Below are positions 1 to 6,044 of a stretch of 15,317 nt of DNA, one piece after another. Positions within the stretch are counted from its first letter, which is position 1; every line of letters starts with the position of its first letter. The DNA comes from Candidatus Acetothermia bacterium (GTDB lineage: Bacteria; Bipolaricaulota; Bipolaricaulia; RBG-16-55-9; DRXL01). The translations under genes were made by a program, and so were the position numbers. The stretch spans positions 1-15,317 of the forward strand of contig JAPWVB010000021.1 of the NCBI GenBank assembly GCA_028275205.1, in the 5' to 3' direction. The notes below the pieces were generated by a model that saw only the letters and a list, made by a program, of their open reading frames with translations, did no database searches and was not told the origin of the DNA.

Positions 1-2
1 GG

Positions 3-713
3 GTCTGGCTCTCGATCTTCCGGCGCGAGGGGCTGCCCCAGACCGAGGCCGACCGCCTCGCCATGAACCGCCGCAACTTCTTCGTGCATATACTGCCAGC
101 GAAGATCCATCGGGAGTCCGCACGCCTCAGCTATAACTGGCTCTGGATGGGCGTGATCTCCACCTGGCTCTTTGTGATCTTGACTATAACTGGGGTCTTC
201 TTGATGTTCTATTACGTGCCCTCGGTCGAACGCGCCTACGACTCCATCCGCGAGATCGTCAACGCCGTCCCGCTGGGACGGTGGATGCGCAACATGCACA
301 AGTGGGCTGCAGAGCTGATGGTCTTCGCCGTCTTCTTCCATATGCTCAGGGTCTTCTTTACCGGATCGTATCAACGCCCCCGCGAGTTCAACTGGGTCAT
401 CGGAGTCCTCTTATTAGTCATAACGGTGCTCTTTGCGTTCAGCGGGTATATATTGCCCTGGGATCAGCTGGGCTACTATGCGGCCAAGATCGCCAGCAAC
501 ATCGCCGACGGCACGCCCTTCATTGGGCCGTATGTGAAGCAGGTACTGTTGGGCGGGACAGATCTGTGGCAGCCCTCGCTCTCGCGGTGGTACGTCATTC
601 ACGTCTTTGTGCTGCCCATGGCCATGATCTTCTTGATCGCCTTTCACTTCTGGAGGATTCGCAAGGACGAGTACAGCAAGCCCTATTGGACCGAAGAAAG
701 GAAGCGACGCTAG
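3..713 (+). CDS. petB: Cytochrome b6-type cytochrome b, N-terminal half (5' partial)
   Basis: Membrane di-haem cytochrome b of a bc/b6f-type complex, carrying electrons between the two quinone sites. The frame is open to the window edge. The residues upstream of the ATG at 63 (starting VWLSIFRREGLPQ) match the usual N-terminal region of bacterial cytochrome b, so that ATG is internal and the true start lies outside. Numbered from the ATG at 63, haem ligands are H79/H93 and H180/H195. The 15-residue spacing of the second pair is b6-type; bc1 has 14. GYILPWDQLGYYA (128-140) is the conserved helix C segment. There are about four membrane helices, and the protein ends after them, as in split b6. 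It has no cysteine, so the covalent haem cn of plant b6f is not expected. Its partner, subunit IV, lies seven genes downstream. The stop abuts the rnfC start. Confidence 0.93.
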   Translation, partial: VWLSIFRREGLPQTEADRLAMNRRNFFVHILPAKIHRESARLSYNWLWMGVISTWLFVILTITGVFLMFYYVPSVERAYDSIREIVNAVPLGRWMRNMHKWAAELMVFAVFFHMLRVFFTGSYQRPREFNWVIGVLLLVITVLFAFSGYILPWDQLGYYAAKIASNIADGTPFIGPYVKQVLLGGTDLWQPSLSRWYVIHVFVLPMAMIFLIAFHFWRIRKDEYSKPYWTEERKRR

Positions 714-2132
714 ATGGCAGTCTTAGCATCACTCAAGACGTTTAAGGGCGGACACTATTTTGGGCTCTTTGAGGGGACGCCGCGGGGGGTAAGGCTGAAG
801 GCCGCGCCCCTCCCCAAAAGAGTGCTCATCCCGCTGCGCCAGGGCTTCTCCGCCGAAGTCGCGCCCACGGTCAAGGAGGGCGATCGCGTCAAGACGGGGC
901 AGGTCATCGGGCGCACTGAGCCCGATCCCCACAAGCCCTCAACCCCGGTGCACGCGAGCATCTCCGGCAGGGTCGTCAAGATCGAGAAGCGCCCCCACCC
1001 CTTGGGCGGTGAGGCCACTACCGTCATCATCGAGTCCGATGGCACAGACGAGTGGCAGCTGCTTGAGCGTCCGGCCAACTACGAGAAGCTTCCGCCCGAA
1101 GAGCTCGGAAAAATTCTCTATGAGGCCGGGGTCACCTGCGGGGGCCAAGCGGGCTTCCCCACCGTCTATCACTCCGCCCCAGCCACACCCGAGAAGATTC
1201 GTTATCTCATCATCAACGCTGTGGAGACGGAGCCGTTCTGCGAGGCGACCGATCAGCTCCTCTACGAGGAGTTTGAGAAGTTTGTCCAAGGCATCAAAAT
1301 CTTGCGAGCGGCCCTGGGCAACGTCCAAGTCCACATTGGCCTAGCTTACAACAAGCCGAGAATCTATGAAGAACTCATTGAGCGCTTTGAATATTACGAT
1401 TGGTGTACGATCCATCAGCTGCGCCCCAAGTACCCCCAGGGCGACGACGCCGTGCTCGTGCGCACGCTCTTGGGGTTGCTGCTGCCCCAGCGGGGCTATG
1501 CGACGGATGTCGGATGCGTCGTCCAGGACGTTCAACAGTGCGTCGCGGCGTATGAAGCCGTCGTCGAGGGGAAGCCCTTCGTGGAGCGCGTCGTCTCCGT
1601 AGCGGGCTCGGCGGTGAAGGAGCCTGGGAATTATCGCGTTCGTGTGGGCACCCCCGTGGGGGATCTCTTAGAGAAAAATCTTCGGTGTAACGGGCGGATC
1701 GTGATCGGGAGCGTCTTGCGGGGATCTGCCGTAGGCGATCTAGAGATCCCCATCGTCAAGGAGACCCCAGCGATCATTGTCCTGCGGGAAGCTGAGCCGG
1801 AGCTCCTCCCGGTGGCCGGGCCGGGCTTCGACCGCGACTCGTTCACCGGGGTCTATGTGAGCTTGCCGTGGGTGCGGTACAAGCGAGCGACGACGAGCCT
1901 CAACGGCAACCCACGACCGTGCGTCAAGTGCGGCTACTGCGTGGACGTCTGCCCACAGAATCTCGTGCCGGCGCTGCTTGGGGAGTACTCAGCCAATGGG
2001 TTGCTGAGCGAAGCCCAAGCGCTCGATCTCTTTGCGTGCATCGAGTGTGGGCTCTGCGCCTACGTCTGCCCCAGCAAGATCCCGCTTCTGGAGCAGATCC
2101 GCGAGGGCAAACGCAAGATCCTCTCAAGCTAA
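714..2132 (+). CDS. rnfC: RnfC-like electron-transport subunit with two 4Fe-4S clusters
   Basis: Peripheral cytoplasmic subunit of an Rnf complex, 472 aa. An N-terminal barrel-sandwich domain (about 10-110, with GGHYFGL and DPHKPSTPVHASISG) is followed by a NuoF-like flavin/NADH fold, an SLBB-like region, and two 4Fe-4S motifs: C403, C406, C409, C413 and C442, C445, C448, C452. The iron-sulfur motifs separate it from NqrA, which has none. Usual RnfC proteins show GLGGAGFPT at the nucleotide/flavin loop. Here positions 142-150 read CGGQAGFPT, and the following NGAECEP-type stretch is INAVETEPF, so NADH or FMN binding may be changed or lost. KYPQGDD and RGYATDVGCVVQDV (240s-270s) fit the family. 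The ATG directly follows the cytochrome b6 stop, with an AAGGAAG ribosome site inside the preceding gene. In ordinary Rnf, RnfC is the NAD(H)-facing subunit. Confidence 0.9.
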   Translation: MAVLASLKTFKGGHYFGLFEGTPRGVRLKAAPLPKRVLIPLRQGFSAEVAPTVKEGDRVKTGQVIGRTEPDPHKPSTPVHASISGRVVKIEKRPHPLGGEATTVIIESDGTDEWQLLERPANYEKLPPEELGKILYEAGVTCGGQAGFPTVYHSAPATPEKIRYLIINAVETEPFCEATDQLLYEEFEKFVQGIKILRAALGNVQVHIGLAYNKPRIYEELIERFEYYDWCTIHQLRPKYPQGDDAVLVRTLLGLLLPQRGYATDVGCVVQDVQQCVAAYEAVVEGKPFVERVVSVAGSAVKEPGNYRVRVGTPVGDLLEKNLRCNGRIVIGSVLRGSAVGDLEIPIVKETPAIIVLREAEPELLPVAGPGFDRDSFTGVYVSLPWVRYKRATTSLNGNPRPCVKCGYCVDVCPQNLVPALLGEYSANGLLSEAQALDLFACIECGLCAYVCPSKIPLLEQIREGKRKILSS

Positions 2133-2142
2133 GGAGTGACCG

Positions 2143-3261
2143 ATGCTGAAAGACAGAATCTATCAGTTTTTCGAGAGAGCTCATCACGAGCTGCAAGCAC
2201 GAAAGTGGGAAGGCTTAGCTCTTCTTGTCGAGGGTGTGAAAGACTCTGTCTTTGGCGGCAGCGATAAAGCTGCGCGCCAAGCCCCTTATATTCGCGACGC
2301 TTTAGGAATGCAGCGCTACATGGGAAGCCCCATCCTCGTCTGCATTCCCCTTGCCCTCGCGAGCATCTATTTTTACGGGTGGCGCTCGCTCGCAATCATT
2401 GTGCTGTCTTATCTTGTCGGGATGGCCGTCGAGTTCACATTCTGTGCGATTCGCAGACATGAGATCACCGAGGGGCTTCTAGTGACGTGTATACTCTATG
2501 CGCTCTCGCTCCCGCCCACGTTGCCCCTATGGATGGTCGCGGTGGGGATCTTCTTCGCTATCGGGATCAAAGAGCTTTTTGGCGGGTCGGGGTATAACAT
2601 CTTCAACCCTGCGATCAGCGGGCGAGCATTTTTGCTCTTAGCGTTCCCTTCGGCCATGACTACCCGATGGTATACCCCGTTTAATCCTCTCACCGATGGC
2701 TTAGGGGGCTTTCTGCACTGGTCGCCGGAATCCGTAAAGGGAGTAGACGCCATCGCTAAGGCGACCCCCTTGGGTGCGTTCAATTCCGCGGATATTGCCA
2801 ATCCCGATCTGTTTACGCTCGTGACGGGCTTTGGCCGCGCGGATGTCTTGGGAGCGACTTCGGCTCTCCTAGTGCTATTGGGCGGATTCTATCTCTTATA
2901 CACCCGGGTCATTGACTGGCGCGTCTCGATCGTGATGATCGTCAGTGCCGGGTTGACTTCGCAGTTCCTCAGCTTCATCGCCCCTGCGAGGTTCCCCGAC
3001 GGCATCTACGCTGTGCTGAGTGGGGGCTTGCTCTTTGCGGCGTTTCTCAACGCGACGGACCCTGTCACCAGCCCCATGACCGTTCGCGGGCGGTGGATCT
3101 TCGGTATAATGTTGGGAGTCTTGACGGTGTTGGGGCGCGGCCTGACCGGCTACGCCGAATGGGTGACGTTTGCGATCTTGATTGGGAATATGTTCACCCC
3201 CTTGATCGACAGATTTACGATCCCTAAGAGCTTCTCAGCTCCAGCCATTCAAAAGAGGTGA
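2143..3261 (+). CDS. rnfD: RnfD/NqrB-family flavinylated membrane subunit
   Basis: Polytopic ion-translocation subunit with covalent FMN, 372 aa and about 9-10 membrane helices. D202-A-I-A-K-A-T208 fits the ApbE flavinylation pattern (Dxx[S/T]xAT), making T208 the probable FMN attachment residue; the lysine before AT is unusual. In detail it looks closer to NqrB than to most RnfD: RRHEITEGLLVTCILYAL, SLPPTLPLWMVAVGI, KELFGGSGYNIFNPAISGRA, and an N-terminal amphipathic segment ending IRDALGMQRYM. The AAGGAG ribosome site lies 7-8 nt before the ATG, 10 nt after the rnfC stop. Known role: part of the path from membrane iron-sulfur centre to flavins (and to quinone in Nqr), coupled to Na+ or H+ transport. 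Which name is better cannot be settled without a tree. Confidence 0.9.
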   Translation: MLKDRIYQFFERAHHELQARKWEGLALLVEGVKDSVFGGSDKAARQAPYIRDALGMQRYMGSPILVCIPLALASIYFYGWRSLAIIVLSYLVGMAVEFTFCAIRRHEITEGLLVTCILYALSLPPTLPLWMVAVGIFFAIGIKELFGGSGYNIFNPAISGRAFLLLAFPSAMTTRWYTPFNPLTDGLGGFLHWSPESVKGVDAIAKATPLGAFNSADIANPDLFTLVTGFGRADVLGATSALLVLLGGFYLLYTRVIDWRVSIVMIVSAGLTSQFLSFIAPARFPDGIYAVLSGGLLFAAFLNATDPVTSPMTVRGRWIFGIMLGVLTVLGRGLTGYAEWVTFAILIGNMFTPLIDRFTIPKSFSAPAIQKR

Positions 3262-3267
3262 TCTCTC

Positions 3268-3954
3268 TTGGCTGCAAAAGCTAAAAAGAAGAAGCTGATC
3301 GGCCCTCACGAGTGGAGAATGATCATCGTGCTCACGGCCATCGCTGCTATAGCCGGAGGGCTGCTCGCGGTCGTCAATGAAGTAACGAAAGCGACCATCG
3401 AAGCCAACGCCAAGGCCCGGCTGCGCTCGAGCATTCTCGTCGCCCTGGGCGAGTATACCGCCGAAGAGCTCTTCCCCCAAGAGGGGCTGCCCAAGCTCTC
3501 CCCCGCCCAAGTCGATCAGTACTTCAAAGAGCACATCGAGGAGATCAAGGCCGACAGCTTCACCTACTGGAAGGTCTACAAAGACAAGATCGGCGGAGAG
3601 CTGTCGGCGTACGTCATTCGCATTCAAGGGAGCGGCTTTCAGGGATTAGTCGCCATGCAAGTGGCCCTTAAGCCCGATCTTTCGGAGATCATCGGGGCTC
3701 ACGTGGTCACCTTCGAGATCGGCGAGACCCCTGGCTTGGGCTTCCGCATGACCGAAGAGAAGTTCTGGAGCCAGTTTAAGGGGATGAAGACCGAGCCGCG
3801 CATCGAGTTTGTGAAGTTCCGCGACCCCAATACCCCTAAAGCCCCATATCAGTTCGACGCTATCACCGGGGCGACGTACACGTCCACGACCGTGCGGGAC
3901 CTGCTCAACCAGACGATCGCGAAGCTGCGAAAGATCGTATTTGTGAAGGAGTGA
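3268..3954 (+). CDS. rnfG: RnfG/NqrC-family FMN-binding subunit
   Basis: Membrane-anchored periplasmic FMN-binding subunit, 228 aa. One N-terminal membrane helix (about 18-38) follows a lysine-rich start. A soluble FMN-binding domain contains GETPGLGFRM (152-161) and the flavinylation motif D197-A-I-T-G-A-T203, with T203 the expected covalent FMN site. The start is a TTG: AGAGGTGAT lies about 7 nt upstream and the next in-frame ATG falls inside the membrane helix. The gap after rnfD is only 6 nt. The FMN domain resembles RnfG more than NqrC. An ApbE flavin transferase is needed for maturation and is not in this window. Confidence 0.92.
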   Translation: MAAKAKKKKLIGPHEWRMIIVLTAIAAIAGGLLAVVNEVTKATIEANAKARLRSSILVALGEYTAEELFPQEGLPKLSPAQVDQYFKEHIEEIKADSFTYWKVYKDKIGGELSAYVIRIQGSGFQGLVAMQVALKPDLSEIIGAHVVTFEIGETPGLGFRMTEEKFWSQFKGMKTEPRIEFVKFRDPNTPKAPYQFDAITGATYTSTTVRDLLNQTIAKLRKIVFVKE

Positions 3955-3960
3955 GAGATC

Positions 3961-4641
3961 ATGGCAGAAGGAAAGACGGCAGTGATGCAGCGCGCATCGG
4001 CACCGGCGATCCCCCTGACGCAGCGGCTGCCCCAGACCAAAGGCTGGAAGGAGCTCGTCCAAGACATCTGGGACGACAACCCCACGTTCCGTATGATCTT
4101 AGCCATGTGCCCCACGATGGGTGCGACCAACATGGCGATTAATGGGATGGCCCAGGGGCTGGCGACCCTCATCGCCACGGTCGCGTCGAGCGCGACGGTC
4201 GCCGCCCTGCGCACGATTATTCCTGCGGAAGTGCGGCTCCCCTCGTATATGATCATCATCGCGTTCTGGGTGACGATCGTTGACATCTTCTTGCGGGCGT
4301 ATCTGCCGCCGCTGTCGGCGGCGTTGGGGCCCTACGTCCCGTTGATTATTACGAACTGCTTCGTGCTGGGGCGGGCGGAAGCCTTCGCCAGCCAAAATAG
4401 CCCTGGGCTGTCGGCGCTCGACGCCCTGGGCGTGGGGCTGGGGTTCACGATGTCCCTGACGCTGCTGGGGATCGTGCGGGAGCTACTGGGCTTTGGCAGC
4501 CTCTTTGGGATTCAGATCTTCAGTGGTTGGACCCCCTGGGTGATTATGATCATCCCGGCGGGGGCGTTCCTGCTCGTAGGGATTTACGTTGGGATCGTGA
4601 AGCACTTCTCGCCAGGGGGCCAGATCGGAGGTGGCGCGTAG
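3961..4641 (+). CDS. rnfE: RnfE/NqrD-family membrane subunit
   Basis: Integral membrane subunit, 226 aa with about six helices, that pairs with RnfA. Known structures of Nqr and Rnf show this pair holding a [2Fe-2S] cluster within the membrane, using two cysteines from each. The expected residues are C50 (LAMCPTMGAT) and C133 (ITNCFVLGRAEAFAS). SAINGLGMGLAT-like and RELLGFGSLFGI segments make it RnfE-like. The cytoplasmic N-terminus is about 25 residues longer than usual, ahead of the conserved DNP at 39-41. An AGGAGTGA ribosome site overlaps the rnfG stop. Confidence 0.93.
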   Translation: MAEGKTAVMQRASAPAIPLTQRLPQTKGWKELVQDIWDDNPTFRMILAMCPTMGATNMAINGMAQGLATLIATVASSATVAALRTIIPAEVRLPSYMIIIAFWVTIVDIFLRAYLPPLSAALGPYVPLIITNCFVLGRAEAFASQNSPGLSALDALGVGLGFTMSLTLLGIVRELLGFGSLFGIQIFSGWTPWVIMIIPAGAFLLVGIYVGIVKHFSPGGQIGGGA

Positions 4642-4644
4642 ACT

Positions 4645-5241
4645 ATGGACATCTTTCTCATTGTGCTGGGCGCGATCTTAACGAACAATATTCTGCTCAC
4701 GACGTTTCTGGGGATCTGTCCGTTCATCGGGGTCTCTGGGGAGTACGCTTCGGCGTCGGGAATGGGCATGGCAGTGATCTTCGTGCTGACGATGACCTTG
4801 CCTGTCAATTGGCTGATTAAGCACTTCATTCTCGATCCCCTTGGGGTTGGGTATCTCTCGCTGATCGTCTACATTGTGACCATCGCGTTCTTGGTACAAG
4901 TTGTGGAGATGTTCATGAAGCGCTTCCTTCCGGCGCTCTATAACTCTTTGGGGATCTTCTTGCCCTTGATTACCGTCAACTGCGCGATCTTGGGCGGCGT
5001 GCTCTTTGCCCTTGCCACGTGGAATCTCGGCTTTATGGAGAGCGTCGCCTACGGGTTTGGGGGCGGGGTGGGCTGGGCTTTAGCGATCATTCTCATGGCC
5101 GCGATCCGTGAACGATTGCGCTTCGCCCCGATCCCCGAAGGGCTCAAAGGCCCAGGGATCGCCCTGATTATCGCTGGGCTGATGGCTATGAGCTTCGTCG
5201 GCTTTTCGGGAATGATCAATATTCGCGACTTTGGAGGATGA
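4645..5241 (+). CDS. rnfA: RnfA/NqrE-family membrane subunit
   Basis: Integral membrane subunit, 198 aa with about six helices, the inverted-topology partner of RnfE. C25 (FLGICPFIGVS) and C113 (ITVNCAILGG) are the expected intramembrane [2Fe-2S] ligands. Parts are RnfA-like (FLGICPF). Others are strongly NqrE-like: ITVNCAILGGVLF, YGFGGGVGWALAI and IPEGLKGPGIALIIAGLMAM. GGAGGTGG lies upstream, at the end of rnfE, only 3 nt separate the two genes. It is followed by a hairpin element rather than directly by the next gene, the first break in the tight spacing of the operon. Confidence 0.93.
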   Translation: MDIFLIVLGAILTNNILLTTFLGICPFIGVSGEYASASGMGMAVIFVLTMTLPVNWLIKHFILDPLGVGYLSLIVYIVTIAFLVQVVEMFMKRFLPALYNSLGIFLPLITVNCAILGGVLFALATWNLGFMESVAYGFGGGVGWALAIILMAAIRERLRFAPIPEGLKGPGIALIIAGLMAMSFVGFSGMINIRDFGG

Positions 5242-5321
5242 CCAGGCTTCGCCTGGACCGGACACCGTGCCGCCTGCGGCGGCACGACGAATAGTCCAGA
5301 CGAAGTCTGGCAAAGCTTGGT
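5241..5321. repeat. Triple-hairpin element between rnfA and the rnfB/nqrF chimera
   Basis: Three perfect hairpins stand in a row: 5242-5256 (6-bp stem, loop TTC), 5266-5286 (9-bp stem, loop TGC) and 5296-5310 (6-bp stem, loop GAA). The last, with three bases before it (5293-5310), is identical to 18 bp inside dxr at 11526-11543. An imperfect outer inverted repeat, ACCAGGCT at 5241 and AGCTTGGT at 5314, encloses the set. It fills most of the 89-nt gap after rnfA and has no U-tract. It may adjust mRNA stability or be a small mobile element. Confidence 0.75.
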
Positions 5322-5330
5322 GGTCTAGAT

Positions 5331-5957
5331 ATGGTCTACATTGTGCCGGTAGCCACGATGGCCCTCATGGCCATCTCGGTAGCTCTTGTGTTGGGGTTGG
5401 TCAAGAACCTGCTCACAGTCGAGGGCGAGGCGAAAGTCTCTATCGTCAACGACGGCAACGAGCTGGTCTTGCCCTTAGAGCAGAACTTAATGCAAGCCCT
5501 CAAGAAAGCCGGGTACGATCTCTTTGCTCAATGCGGCGGCAAGGGCACGTGCGCGACCTGTCGCGTCAAAGTCTTAGAAGGTCTCAAGCCGGAGCAGATC
5601 ACCCCAGCGATGCTCGGCCCCTTGAGCGACAAGCTCCGCAAGGAGGGCTGGGTGCTGTCGTGTCAGATCTCACTGAAGAACGACCTGAAGATCGAGCTGT
5701 TTAAGCCCTTAGTGATGAACTGGCCCAAGGTCGCGGGCAAGGCTGCCGAAGAAGCGCCCAAGGCCCCGGCGCTCTCTCCCGCAGCCGCCAAGCTGCGAGC
5801 AGTCTTGCCAGGGTTCGATTGCCTAGCATGTGGCTATCCAACGTGCGAAGAGTTCGCGGAAGCTCTCGCAGCGGGCAAGGCGAAGATAGACGGGTGCTAC
5901 CCCGGCGGCAAGCCCGTCCTCGAGCGACTCAAGCAAGCGGCTGCTGAAGGAAGGTGA
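5331..5957 (+). CDS. Chimeric RnfB/NqrF: membrane anchor + [2Fe-2S] + RnfB-type 4Fe-4S domain
   Basis: A 208-aa iron-sulfur protein occupying the RnfB/NqrF place in the complex. Residues 3-22 are a membrane anchor. Residues 33-122 form an NqrF-like [2Fe-2S] domain with ligands C68, C74, C77 and C111, including GWVLSCQISLKNDL. After an Ala/Pro/Lys-rich linker (about 134-155), residues 155-193 match the RnfB/CdhE-type 4Fe-4S domain: C164-x2-C167-x4-C172-x16-C189 with GYPTCEEFAEAL and CYPGG. The FAD/NAD(P)H reductase half of NqrF and the tandem 4Fe-4S ferredoxin repeats of RnfB are both absent. It cannot oxidise NADH like NqrF. Inferred role: passing electrons from a soluble ferredoxin-type donor to the RnfA/RnfE membrane cluster, or back. 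The ribosome site is weak (GGTGG about 8 nt upstream). Hairpin elements lie on both sides, unlike any other gene of the operon. Confidence 0.88.
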   Translation: MVYIVPVATMALMAISVALVLGLVKNLLTVEGEAKVSIVNDGNELVLPLEQNLMQALKKAGYDLFAQCGGKGTCATCRVKVLEGLKPEQITPAMLGPLSDKLRKEGWVLSCQISLKNDLKIELFKPLVMNWPKVAGKAAEEAPKAPALSPAAAKLRAVLPGFDCLACGYPTCEEFAEALAAGKAKIDGCYPGGKPVLERLKQAAAEGR

Positions 5958-6028
5958 CCTAACCCCCTGGCCCCCTTCCCTCAAAGGGAAGGGGGGAACT
6001 CCCCTCCCCGTGCCGGGGAGGGGTTAGG
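5958..6028. repeat. G/C-tract double-hairpin element closed by an outer inverted repeat
   Basis: Two perfect hairpins, 5971-5995 (11-bp stem, loop CAA) and 6001-6023 (10-bp stem, loop TGC), are enclosed by CCTAACCCC at 5958-5966 and GGGGTTAGG at 6020-6028. It starts directly after the chimera stop codon and fills most of the 87-nt gap. Its right edge helps to provide the GGAGAGG ribosome site for the next gene. The composition, C-rich then G-rich, differs sharply from the flanking genes. The sequence style resembles dispersed intergenic repeats of other bacteria. No U-tract follows, so it is not a standard terminator. Confidence 0.75.
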
Positions 6029-6044
6029 GGAGAGGTTAATATAT

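Noticed and set aside
63..713. Cytochrome b6 gene starting at the ATG at 63
   Set aside because: The same frame is open to the left edge and encodes residues typical of the cytochrome b N-terminal region, so the gene is 5' truncated by the window.
714..2132. NqrA identity for the first Rnf-like gene
   Set aside because: NqrA lacks iron-sulfur motifs; this protein has two complete 4Fe-4S motifs at its C-terminus and matches RnfC throughout.
5241..6028. CRISPR-like array
   Set aside because: The repeats are inverted hairpins of differing sequence, not regularly spaced direct repeats with spacers.
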